In this document: piece after piece, positions 12,079 through 24,085 of the stretch
Layout: every line of letters starts with the position of its first letter
How positions within the stretch are numbered: the stretch's first letter is position 1
Assembly: GCA_048213135.1 (NCBI GenBank)
Contig: PS015599.1
Location: 1-47,955 of the forward strand
DNA from: Reclinomonas americana ATCC 50394
Lineage: Eukaryota > Jakobida > Jakobea > Jakobida
Length of the DNA: 47,955 bases
Direction of reading: 5' to 3'
Notes under the pieces: generated by a model
What the model was told of the DNA's origin: nothing
Databases searched by the model: none
The model's input: the letters and a program-made list of their open reading frames with translations, nothing else
Position numbers and translations under genes: made by a program

Positions 12079-12158
12079 GAGCGCCTGTGCATAAGAGAGT
12101 ACTATGTAATGAATACTCCGAGTCGTCAAATCGACTATTTGAGTCACAACACAAAGCA

Positions 12159-13276
12159 ATGAGCGCAGAGGTTGAGGTGCCTGTGGACGAGTGCAACGCA
12201 GTGGTGTCGCGGTGGGCGCGCGCCCCCGGCTTCACTGCACACGTGACGACTGGTGTTCCGGGAGTGGTGCGCATCGAGGGCCAGCTGCGCCTGCGCGATG
12301 GCGACCGAGTCAAGGAGCTCACACTGATTGAGTCAGTGTCCGCCCCCGCAGAGGCCGACCTTGCGCTCCTCCAGCGCTTGCAGGCGGGTGAGAGGCCGTC
12401 AGAGGAGCTGATGAACGATCCCACTGCCATGCAGCGCATGCAGGCAGCAGGTGTGTGTGTCTCTGTGTGTGAGAGACACGCGTCCAGTGGTGTCTCTCTG
12501 ACAATGTGCGCAGTCAAGTGGCAGGCGGTGTGCCAGTCGGTGGAGTTGGACCCGAAGACTGTGAGTGGCGACGACGCGAGTGCGCCCGAGTCGGTGCGTG
12601 TGACGCACTTTATGAGCAAGTTCAAGGTTCCGGGAGAGGACGATGGACACCACCACCACCACCATCATCACGACCACGAGCATGGAGAGCACTGTGACCA
12701 CGAGCACGAGCATGAGCACGAGCACGAGGGAGAGCATGTGCACGGCGAGCATTGCCATCACGAGGAGGAGGATCCGGACGATAAGGTCGAGGTCGTGGTG
12801 CGCTTCAAGAACGGGGAGGAGAAGGTGCTGCCGCCGTCGGCGTACGAGCACGACGATCATGCATGTGCACATGGGCACGCGCATCACCATCCGCCGATGA
12901 TGGCCGTCTTCATGCCGCTGTACCAGTGCGTCTTGTTCTCCACTTGGCACAAAAAGCTCTGGCATAGCTGATCAGTGTTGTTGAATGCAGGGTGCTGGCG
13001 GTGATGACGCCGCTGCTGACGGTGCGCCGTGTGCTGCGCGACTCGGAGGTGGCGCTGCGTGCGCCCGAGGGCCCGGAGGAGAGTCGCCTCGACACTCCCG
13101 GCAACACGACGGCAGTGTACGACATGGTGGGCAAGGCCGGCGATCTGCAGGCGGCGTACTTTATGGTGGATCGCACCGATCGGCAGCTCCGCGGCACGCT
13201 CATTCGTCTCACGGAGGAGTACGGCCAGCTGGCCATGCTGCCGACGCGTATGCGCGATGTGGTGTTGATGGAATAG
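12159..13276 (+). CDS. Histidine-rich hypothetical protein, 329 aa
   Basis: Exons 12159-12450, 12514-12925 and 12991-13276 join in phase to 329 codons plus stop. Not recognised as a known family. The middle holds a striking His/Asp/Glu tract at 12648-12773, starting with eight consecutive His and continuing as HEH repeats with three Cys, and a second His cluster at about 12847-12894 ending HAHHHPP. Such tracts bind zinc, nickel or copper in metal chaperones and transporters, so a metal-handling role is a reasonable inference, but no membrane segment is seen. The flanks ([39 protein letters not shown]) look folded and may be a conserved domain. Intron 1 (63 nt) is in frame and free of stops, so its retention would give a slightly longer protein. 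Confidence 0.75.
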
Positions 13277-13350
13277 AGACAGAGATGGAAGGAGAAGGAG
13301 AAGCCCACCATGAATCACTGTAATGTGTGCGTGCGACGTACACCACGCCA

Positions 13351-14218
13351 TCACTCTGCCGGCTTCTGCGAGGCGTCGAATCCCAATTGTCGCATGCGCA
13401 CAGCAGCCTCGAACAGGTAATCGTAGCACTCGGCGTGCGTCTTGGCCTGCATGCACACAATGAGTCGCAACAACACGCCGTCCTCGCTCGCTTGCCACGC
13501 TTGCGCACCTGGATCCAGTCCTTGCCCCAAATGTACACACCATGCCGCCTCACCAGCACCGCATACGACTGCGGGTACTTGTCAATGGCCGCGCCCAGCG
13601 AGTCCGCCAGCTCATGCTCATACGCCGTGTTTTCGATGATCGGCACCACCAGCGTATCGTGATAGCCGTGCCCCGCAATGCCCTTGATCATCTCCAAGTG
13701 CGTCACGCGGAACTCGTCCTCAAACAGCAGCGTGGCCAACACCGCGTTCAGCGAGTGCGAGTGCACCACCGCACCTGCGCCACGCTTGTTGTACGCGTGC
13801 AGGAAGAGCGGTGTGCACGCCGATGGTCGCAGACACGGGTTACCAGCAGGCGCAGCCAGCACGTCACCCGAAGGGTTCACCTGCGCGCCGCAACTCAGCA
13901 TACAACTAACTGCAGCAGTGGCTCTCCCGCGCGCATTTTTGTTACCTCAAACATATCCTGCGGCTCAATGCGCTCCTTTTGCACACCCGAGGGTGCCACC
14001 AAGATGCGCTGCTCTGCCAATCGAATGCTCATGCCTCCGCCAGTCCCCGAGGCCCATCCCTGTTTGCACATGCAGAGAGTTGAGCAGTGACAACTTGAAA
14101 CACACGCTCACACAGAGACACGTACCTTGTCGTAGAAGATGCGGCACAGCTCGCAGATGCGCTCACGTGCCTCTTGTTCTGTGCCATCATAGGCCACAGC
14201 GGGCGCGGAAGAAGCCAT
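13351..14218 (-). CDS. APIP: Methylthioribulose-1-phosphate dehydratase (MtnB/APIP)
   Basis: This cytosolic class II aldolase-family enzyme removes water from methylthioribulose-1-phosphate in the methionine salvage pathway. Four exons (14126-14218, 13946-14059, 13509-13880, 13351-13446) give 224 aa, close to the family length. Visible landmarks are [13 protein letters not shown], the [20 protein letters not shown] block with its HSH zinc ligands and the conserved Cys, [10 protein letters not shown] with the catalytic Glu, VVPIIENT, and RRHGVYIWG with the third zinc-ligand His. All key residues are present, so it should be active. It is divergent from the eL14 gene with only 78 bp between start codons. 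Confidence 0.95.
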
Positions 14219-14296
14219 GTGTGATTTGGTTGGATTCCATCGTCTGCTTCGGTCGACGGAAGGCGCTCTCACTTAAACTTCTGCGTGGTTTCAGCA
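14219..14296. promoter_or_regulatory. 78-bp divergent promoter between MtnB and eL14
   Basis: The start codons of a salvage enzyme (-, 14218) and a ribosomal protein (+, 14297) are 78 bp apart, so both transcripts must begin here or inside the other gene's first exon. A short pyrimidine stretch on the plus strand (ctctcacttaaacttctg region) precedes the eL14 start, resembling the pyrimidine-rich start sites of ribosomal protein genes. That resemblance is inference. Confidence 0.55.
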
Positions 14297-15382
<1,086 letters not shown>

Positions 15383-15551
15383 AACTACTGCTGATTCTGG
15401 CATGTGTGTCGGTGCTCTGATGCGCGTGTCAGTGTTTGCTGAAGAGGGAAGTGAGAGTACAGCTGCGCTTGTTCCACGCAAATGAACAGGAAATTCACAG
15501 AAACCCCCAGCACGCAGCACCCCCCTCGTCTGTCTCTTTTCCTCACTCATT

Positions 15552-17689
15552 TTACTCCTGCGCTGTCAGCACCTGCTCTTCCCCCCGCTCTTCCCTCTTC
15601 TGTTCCTCCTCCTCGTCCATCTGTCGGTGGAACTGGCGCACGCAGGCGTCCTCGAGCAGAAAGCAGCGCAGCACAATGGTCACCAGGGGCGGCATCCTGT
15701 TGCCGCCGCAGCACTCATCGTCAAAGTCGGCATCCTCCTCCTCTTCTTCTTCCCGCAACTCTTCGACGGCGTCGACCGCCTCTGCCACTGCGCGACACTC
15801 GAGCAGTGCGCCCCACGACGGCAGCCGCAGACACCACAGACGGGCGGTGCCGTCGGAGGAGGCACTCAGCAGTCGGCCGTCGTTGGCCACCACCAAATCG
15901 TTCACTGGCGCGGTGTGGCCACGCACTCGCGCCACTTCCCTCGCTGTCACCGCCGCCACTGCGTTTCCCGTGGCCATTGAGCGTAGTGCCAGCACTCGCA
16001 AGGAGAGATCTGTGCGTTCTTGGCAGTGAGCCGGCTGATACTGGGACCAAAGCATAGCAAGACGACTGATTACATCGATACAAACCGGCTGACGCGCACA
16101 CTAGATGGCGACCGAAATCGAAGCCCGACCAGGCGACGGTCTGGAGCGAACCACCGCACACGCGAATGCACGCCAGCGACACTCCGCCGTCAGCCATCGA
16201 CCACAGACGGAGAATGCCGTCTCGTGCGCCACTGGCCACCAGTTCGCCACTGGGACACACCGCCACAGTCGTGACGGCTTCGTCGTGCCCTCGCAGCTCC
16301 ATGAGCGGCGCACCGTCGCCACATCCCATGTGCCACACGCGCACCGTGTGGTCGAATGAGCCGCTGACAAACACGTGTGGGTCGGCTGGCGACGTGGCCA
16401 CGGTGCTCACCATTCGCTGGTGTCCGTGCAGCGATCGCACGAGGGCGCCACCGTCGGCCAGCCACAGACACACGGTTTCGTCGACCGAGCCGCTCACCAG
16501 CACGGCGCCGTCGCTGGACAGCGCCAACGCACTGACAGCCGCCGTGTGCCCGAACGCACGCCACAGCTGGCTGCCACTGGCCACATCCCACTTGCAAATG
16601 GTGCAGTCGCTCGAGGCACTCCACAGGAAGCGCGAACACGAACTGAACACAACACTGGTCACGTCGCGCGAATGACCACGCAGTTGTTGTTGCTGCTGGT
16701 GCAACAGCGGCAGCGGTTTGCCGGAGCGCGTGTCGCACAGCACAATTGTGCCGTTGCCGGCACCGACAGCCGCCAGTCGACAGTCGGCACTGCATGCGAT
16801 GCTGCACTGCCGCGAACGGGCCATTGGCGACACCGGCGCCGACAACTCCAGTCGACACATCTCGTCGGGGGCATGGCCAAGGAGGTGATGCTGCGACGGG
16901 AGCGAAGCCGAGGCCAGCAGTTCGCCGACCAGGTGCATGGCCGCGTTGCTGGCAGTGGACAGGCGCACGGACGCGCCAATATCGAACGGAACGCTCGTAC
17001 GGTCACGTGCACTGGCGAATGCCATGACGCAAGCCCACACACGCACACGCTCGCACGTGCACACTCACTCACTCACGCACTTGGCGTGACAACGACGAAG
17101 AAAGCAAGTGGTAGTCCGAGGACAAAACCAACTCCTTGTCGACGTTGCGAAATGCACCACGTCAGTTGGAGGTGACCGTCCAAGCGAGGTGGATGTCGAG
17201 CCAGGAGGCGACTCACAAGTGCAAGCCGGGACCAGAGAAGCACCGATGCAGCACGACCTCGGCCTCCTCCACGATGAAACAGCGGAGCACGAGCTCCGGC
17301 AGACACCGCGAATCATGCAAGTCCTTCGCCACCTCTTTTACAGCATGCATGGCTTGCTGTGCGCAAAAAAGCTCTGCGTGCGCGAGACCAGCGGGCGTGG
17401 ACCACACCCGCACAATCGCATCCCAGCTCCCAGNNNNNNNNNNNNNNNNNNNNNNNNNNNNNNNNNNNNNNNNNNNGGGAGTGATGGCGACAGTCCACAC
17501 CGCACACCCGTGCGACTGCAAACGACGCACGGGCGTTCTACTCGCCGCCAGCGACCACACGAAAATCGTGTTGTCTCCGCCACCGCCGCTCACAATGTGT
17601 GCGCCGTCGGGGGAGACAGCAACTGCGTGAGCCACATTCGTGTGGCCTTGGAGGCGCTTGCAGAGGAAGAGAGGTGGTGCTGATGACAT
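15552..17689 (-). CDS. WD40 repeat protein, 621 aa (N-gap inside exon 1)
   Basis: Exons 17217-17689, 16086-17011 and 15552-16018 join in phase; 43 Ns (17434-17476) interrupt exon 1 but keep the frame. I count about nine WD-like blades, for example LQGHTNVAHAVAVSPDGAHI, LRGHSRDVTSVVF, FGHTAAVSALALSSDGAVLV and LRGHDEAVTTVAVCPSGELV, plus a last VRGHTAPVND blade. Two places carry a matching non-WD motif, LVLRCFIVEEAEV in the N-terminal part and IVLRCFLLEDACV near the C-terminus, the second after an acidic Glu/Asp tract. WD40 proteins are scaffolds; no specific partner can be named. Two genes split at the 17012-17216 intron (ATG at 17029) is an alternative, but the phase match and the strong gtgagt donor favour one. 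Extra 5' exons upstream of 17689 cannot be excluded. Confidence 0.8.
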
Positions 17690-18375
17690 GGCGGTCAACA
17701 GAAGAGGAAAGAGATGACAGCAGGACTCGAAGTCAGTCTGTCGCAGCATGCTGCACTGTCTCGGTGGGGAGGTGTGAATGCACTTACACGTGGACACTCT
17801 CTTGCAGCTTGATCACACAACACAGAGCAGCAGCAGAAGGATGAGAACGCACATCTGACGCATTGGTTATTACTGCGTCTCCTCACCTCAGGCCCGCAGC
17901 TGCAAAGCATCATCTCTGACTGTCGGGCAATCGTGAAGGTCGATCTGCATTGTGGAGCGACAACTCACTGCACATAATGCAAATAGGTGTCGACGATATC
18001 GATCTTACAATCGTACACTTCCGCTACATTCGCCAGCGGTCCTTCCCCACGCTCTCCCTCTTTCATACATACACACGTACACCAAGAACACCTACAACAC
18101 ATATACAAAGACGACCAAAAAACAGAGCGGCAGGACCCGCAGCAGAGGCTGAAATGATTACAGAGGAAAAACTCACAACACTTGTACACAGACACTTTAC
18201 AAACACTAACACAACAATCGCAAGCGCGAGAAATCTCGTGGCCACAGAGCAGACACACGCCAAGGGAGCGGGAGGCAAAAGGAAAGCACAAAAATATATC
18301 AGAGGTACTGTACACCGCTCCGGATCCGTCCCACCACCACCCCATCACCACCACCACCGTATCATTTCCAGCCGA
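17690..18375. other. Intergenic stretch, no resolved gene
   Basis: Between the WD40 gene start and the 279-aa gene stop. It contains a minus-strand exon-like piece at 17965-18042 (GPLANVAEVYDCKIDIVDTY, then a stop) and a minus-strand ATG near 17905-17913 followed by a good gtgagg donor. These may be 5' or 3' exons of the neighbours, but I could not connect them in phase. The rest is CA-rich and unremarkable. Confidence 0.4.
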
Positions 18376-19760
18376 TCAAGGCACCGAGCTGTTGGTTTGC
18401 TCCTGTACAATCTGCTCCAGCATCCTCATCATGGCGTCGGCGGACACGTGCTACACACGGCGCAGCGGTGTTCAGTGTATCAATCCGAACAGGAGTACAA
18501 CAACACACACACACCACAGTGCCACCGCCGTCGGCCGCCGCGCGCGCCGCCGCTGCTTGCCCGGCCACGTACTGCATCGGCACGGCAGTCCACGCACCAC
18601 CAGAGGAGCGATCGGGGTATCCTGTGCGCCCCAGACACTCAGTAAATGACAGTCGGTGATGGCGGGCTGCGACGATCGCGACGCACCATTCAGTCCCGGA
18701 GTCGACGGTGGTGTATTCATGCCACTCAGGCGCGGCGTGCTGCGATCAAACGAGCCCTGCGACGACACCGCGTCGGTGTTGAGCTCCGTCGACGGCGTGG
18801 GCGTTGTGGTGCCGGTGCCTGCGGCTGCCGCCGCCCCGATCCCTGTCTGGAAACCACACATGTCACTGTCGCCCGCCGACACAAGCACGCTGTAGCCACT
18901 GGCACCGGCACCGGCCGTCGAGGACTCCGTGTTGGCCGCGGGCGGGCCTCTCTTGAACGCACGCACTCCTCCTCCGGATCCACCACCCCCCGCGGTTGCC
19001 GCACCCGACGACGAGCCCACCATGCCGAGCTTGCCTCCTATCGCGTTATCCAGCTCTGGGTTCGAGGTGGACGTCCGCATGCCTCGCGACGGCCCATCCG
19101 ACGACAGCGAGTGTCCGTGTGATCGTCGTGATCGCATGAGCGCGCCCGATGCCGCCGCCGCCGCCGTCGGCGAATCATCCTCTTGCATACATTCACAGTC
19201 GCTTTCATCACCCATGGCGACAATCTCCATAACAGCCTCCGCAGGTCCATCATCGCCCTCCGCAAGGTCGACTTGCCCACTGGCAATGGCGGCGAATTGC
19301 GCGTGCACTTTGAGAATGCGCGTGATCGTGAGTGACTTTGACACACCAGCACCAACACAAAACAAGCATGCCCGCAACTGTCTTCTTGTTGCTCTGTGCG
19401 GGGGGAGGATGTGATGACACGTGTGATTGTGTGAGTGTGTGCGGGTTAATACGCGGCCGTGTTGTCGTCATAAATGGAAAAAACACTGCTCACCAGAGTT
19501 CTTGCGTACCAGCTGTGTGTGCGGACGACGGAGAGTGAGCGAGAGAGTGAGTGCGAGAATGCTCACTGACGGATGGGTGTCGCTGTGTGTATGAGTGGTG
19601 TGTGTTCGCGCGTGTGTGTGCGAGAGTGTCTTTTCACGGAGATACAGGATGGTCGGTGTCGTGTGTCTCGCGCGTGTTGTGTACGTCGAATATTTGCACC
19701 CTCACTCTCTTCCAGTGTGTGGAGGCACGTGCCACTCACCTGTCGATGAAGTGAACTCAT
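18376..19760 (-). CDS. Hypothetical Ser/Gly/Ala-rich protein, 279 aa
   Basis: Not recognised. Five exons (19740-19760, 19494-19512, 18687-19307, 18518-18621, 18376-18450) join in phase to 279 codons plus stop; two of them are only 21 and 19 nt. The N-terminus MSSLHRQLVRKNSVHAQF and the following AAIASGQVDLAEGDDG look like a conserved helical start. The middle is low-complexity (Ser, Gly, Ala, Thr, Pro) and probably disordered. The C-terminus, SADAMMRMLEQIVQEQTN, looks like an amphipathic helix. No signal peptide or membrane segment. The disordered centre between two short helices suggests an adaptor or scaffold, but this is inference. Confidence 0.65.
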
Positions 19761-19927
19761 GATGACAATCTCTCACTCTCTTCCTCTCCCACGATGATGT
19801 AAAAGTGTGTCTCACCCAACGAAACAGACAGATTTCCGGAATGCATGTTTTTTCACTTCTTTTTTGTTACAGTTGAAGCTAATCTACAGAAGATGGAGCA
19901 GGAGGAACAGCTGAATGTGCGTGAATC

Positions 19928-22900
19928 TCATGTGGGCGACGACTGCGACTGCACAAACGAACACAGCGAGTTCAGCACGATTGGTTGTGATATCGCATTG
20001 GCTACTGACTGCCCAAGAAACAGACAAACCAGCATGGAGAGCGCATCGGCGGGTGTGCCAAGCTCGCGTCGCATAATGTAGGAAGCGAGTGGCTCCTGTC
20101 CACTCTTCTTGCGCTGCGAGTGCACTCAACGTGTGTGTGAGAGAGAAACAGACAAATCAGACAAGTAGACAGCAACACGCAACAATCATGGGCTCGCCGT
20201 CGATCAGGCGCAGCTTCAGCTCTCGGTCGCCCATGTAGACACCTGGGCGCAACCGTGTAAACTGCAGTCGCGTCGGCTGAAGCGTGCGCACCACCTAACA
20301 ACAACAGGGAATCGACGCACGTTAGCAGCTATTCACGAACCCACCCCCGCTACCGCACACACACCTCTGACACGGCCACGTCCAGCGGATCGGACGGGTC
20401 CGCAGCCTGGTACAACCTTGGTGGCGAGTGTGGTGACGGCGGTGAGAAGCGCGTGGGTGGCGACAGGACGGCGGGAGCGGTGGGTCGCGTGTCGGGATCA
20501 CTGACGGGCGACGCTCCGTTGCCTTCGGCAGCCATCACGCGCTGCACCGACGGAGGCGACGACTGCGTGCGACCTGATGTGGCGCCTCCGGTGGAGGTAG
20601 GTGGCGACTGCGCCTTGCCGGCGGACAGCGGAGCGGCACCAGGCGACATGGTCGACATTTGAGCATTCACCTCCTGCACAAATGTCAGTAACTTGTCGAC
20701 GCAAATACATGCGAGCGTGCGTCGCACCTGGAAGAGACGGCGCACAGTACTCTGTGCCGCTTGCAGTTCCTTCGTTACGACGCCGTATTGCAGCTCCAGC
20801 GCGACCCTGCAGTACGTACGGTCAGTACCATCCACAGTTGCTCTCTTCACACATGCACACACACGCAACGTTCTTTCGCGCAGAGCCTTGACCTCGGCAA
20901 GCGCGCTGTCGCGGGTCGACTCGGCTTCCGACGTGGTTTGCCGAATGTCCGTCAGCAGCATGTCGGACTGCGAGTGTGTCAATACGAAAAGCAGCGACGT
21001 GCGAGTGGAGTGAGATGCATGCGCGTACCTCGTGCACCAGAGATGAAAGCTGATCGCGCTCGGAACGGGTGCGCGTCAGCTCGTCCACAGTGGCCGCCAG
21101 CTGTTCGCGTGCTGTGGCCAGCTCCTGGTGCGCAGCCTTGAGTGCCTCGTCGCGTGTCTTGAAGGTGTTTTCTAGCTCGCCAGCGCGCTTGGTGGCCTAC
21201 ACGATGCGTTTTTCAACTGAATGAGCACCTCGCAGCAGTGCGACGAGACAACAAGTAACCGACCTGATCCGCCTGGTCCTTCAGCGCACTCTCCTGGTCT
21301 CTGTAGGCCTGTGCGGTGAACTCGAGTTGCTTGATTAGCAGCTGCGTGGTGCTCTCGGTCAGTGATTCGCACGTGAGTTGGTAAGCATGTGTGATAATCG
21401 CGCACCTTGGTGGCCCTCAGCTCGTCGTGCACCGAGTCGATGCGACCTTCAGCGGCCACACGGCGCTCAGTGGCCTCACGTAACCGATCTTGCAGGATCA
21501 GGCACTGCTCCTGCGAGTGGCGCAACTCCGCGGACCGTTCCTGTGATCGTGTTAATGAGTGGAGAAGTAATATAGTGACAGGAGACGGGGAGCAAAGGGC
21601 CCACCTCCAGCTGCTTGCTGGCGATTAACCGCCGTTTCTCGCGGTCATCCAGTTCACGCTGCAGCTCGGACAATGTCGTCTGCGCGCCGAGAGACCCCAG
21701 TTCAGCAGAGAGCTCAGTACGGCGCGATGCGAACCCACTGACCTCTGTGCGCGAAGTGACCTCGGCAGTACCGGAGCGCAGCTCGGTGATGAGGCGATCG
21801 CGCTGGTCGATCTGATCGGTCAGCTGCGCCAGCATGACCTCGTTCTCGCGCCTTGCGCCAGCGATTTCCTGCCACAGTGGTGTTGAGAAAGAGAATGCCG
21901 TGGAGTCACAGATCAGCAACAGAGTCACGAAACAGCAGTGAGGCGTTGGACTTCATCCGCATGGCTCTGCGGGAAGCAAAGGTGAGCAGATGATGTGACA
22001 ACACAGCACGTCAACTCGCGGCAGGTACCTTGTCGGATTCTTGTTGCTGCAGGGAGAAGCGACAACAAGGTCAGCCAACTGCGAGCACGACTGATGTGAG
22101 AGCAACAACAACGCACCAGTCGCGCACGAGTCTCCAACATCTTCTCTAGCTGCGCGACACGAACGACCTATTCCGACGGGGGGTCAGCAACGCAGTGCAA
22201 GCACTTGACGCAGGGAGGAAGAGTGAAAGCACACACCGAGACACGAGCTTGAGCACGAGCGTCGTCCAGCTCCTTGGCTCGCGACTGCATGTGTATGTGT
22301 GAGTGAGCGCTGTCATCGTGCAAACTAGCGTCTGCGTTTCGTGGATACCTCCACCGAGCCAGCCTGCGACAGGTTGGTGAGGACACGAAAAGACAACAAG
22401 GGTAGCGACGACCATCAACACACCTCAGACGCTGGCGCCTGCTGTGCCTGAGGGTTGCCATGCGCGGTGATGAGTTCGACTAAACACCTCGCTGTCAACA
22501 AATTAGGGAGGACACTCACTTGCTGCATCTCTTCCAGTCTGGCGTTGAGATCGACAATGGTGGCATCACGGGCCTGCAAGAAACAAAGTGAATCCCACTT
22601 GTCTCCGGCAGTGATAATCAAAGGTGAGAACGCAACAGCCAGCTCGCCCTCCACGCGCACGGCGTTTTCCTCCAGCGACTTCGTAGATTGTAACAAGCAT
22701 GCGTGAGGGACGTGAGTGCATGGACACCAATACGCGGTGCGCACACACCTTTCGGTGTTCGCGAAGCTGCTCCAGTTGCTGTAATTGAGTCTGTAGCTCG
22801 TCGTGAGGACAACACCACCTGGAAGAGGGATAGCAAGTCAATTCTTGCCGCCACATACCGCATTCTCCTCGCCAAGGCGCACGACCTCCGATCGCTTCGA

Positions 22901-23698
22901 AAACACACACACACACATACATAATGTCAGCCTACATGCAGGAGATCACACAGGCCCATAACACAGTGGCAGACCAGATGACCGGCTGCGACCTCCAGTT
23001 GACTCTGCGTTTCGACAATGTAAGTATCACTGACGGATCCAGCACCAACTCCATCACGCATAAACTTGCCTCTCGCGAACGGCTCCTCTCCGCCACCTTT
23101 TCCAGCTGCGCGATACGCACAGCCTTCTCGGCTTGCGAGCGTGACTGCGCAGGACCACAGTGAGGACACGTGAGAGCCCGCAAGAGCGGCGACAAGACTG
23201 TGAATACCTGGTCTGCCAGCGTTGCTCGCAGCTCCGCAACCTCCAGGTCTCGTGCCTGTCGCGCACTCAGACAACGAGTCGACCATACGGAAAAAGAGGG
23301 GCGACTGCACACTACGCAACTCGCAACAGCGTGGCCGAGAGCGCGAGCTCGCGCTCACGATCCGATAGCCGCTTGCGCACGTCCTCGGCCATAACAGGGA
23401 CTGGTGAAGCGGCCTTTGGAATGTAATCGACAGTGGGCTCTGGAGGACGGCCCGACTGCGCGAAGCAGAGTGTCACACGCGCACGCACGCACAAATACAT
23501 ACAAATGATGCCACGGACGACACTTACCGGTGTACGGAACGCCGACTTGGCGGCTGCTAGTGGTGGTACATTCCGGGGCGACGATTCCTACAATATACTT
23601 CTGCTTCAGACTTTGCCGACATGGACATGCACACACACAGATGAACACGCACCACACTCGACATTTCCGTCGTCATCGATGCGGCATCGAGCTGTCAT
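19928..23698 (-). CDS. Long coiled-coil protein encoded by many tiny exons
   Basis: About twenty short exons separated by introns of 40-90 nt. The first four resolved (23658-23698, 23528-23610, 23328-23439, 23208-23265) agree in phase. Most of the protein is heptad-rich coiled coil, for example RKRLSDRERELALSATLA, RENEVMLAQLTDQIDQRDRL, DDREKRRLIASKQLE and ATAREQLAATVDELTRTRSE. A Pro/Ser-rich linker (around 20390-20665) then leads to a short C-terminal module with RPGVYMGDRELKLRLIDGE and SGQEPLASYIMRRELG, which faintly resembles Gas2-like microtubule-binding modules; that reading is weak. A cytoskeletal or centrosomal role is the natural inference. The start (ATG at 23698) is uncertain; candidate upstream exons lie at 23740-23960. 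The stop at 19928 holds for either way of splicing the last exon. Confidence 0.65.
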
Positions 23699-24015
23699 CG
23701 CGCAGAGGCGCACAAGTGAGCGTTACCGTGGGTGTGCGGCGGCGACGCTGGCTTCTCACCTCAAAGTCCAAGTCGACAGTCGTGTGCTCATCTGTCGCGG
23801 CAACAATGATGAGTGTGTGCTTGTGTGGTCGGCAGCAGCAGCAAGAGAAAAGCTCACCACGCCACGTTCGCCACGATCCACGCTTCGTCTTTGTCCGCTG
23901 CGGCACGTACAGCACACTGCGCGAGGCACACAAAAGAAAATCCACCGAGGCAAGAGCCACACACAAAAAACATTAACAGGCAAGTGTATTGACAAGGGCA
24001 ACACATAAACAAATA

Positions 24016-24051
<36 letters not shown>

Positions 24052-24085
24052 GTGCACATACAAACACATGCAAATGGCAGGCAAA
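23699..24085. other. Gap between genes with (CA)n and exon-like fragments
   Basis: Holds a (CA)n run at about 24018-24050 and two minus-strand exon-like pieces: one near 23857-23920 that can read AVRAAADKDEAWIVANVAW and one near 23759-23792 that can read DEHTTVDLDFE. Neither joins its neighbours in phase, so they are left unassigned. Confidence 0.4.

Noticed and set aside
17965-18042. A minus-strand exon-like end, GPLANVAEVYDCKIDIVDTY then stop
   Set aside because: It looks protein-like, but I could not join it in phase to either neighbour, and the 279-aa gene already closes with its own stop at 18376.
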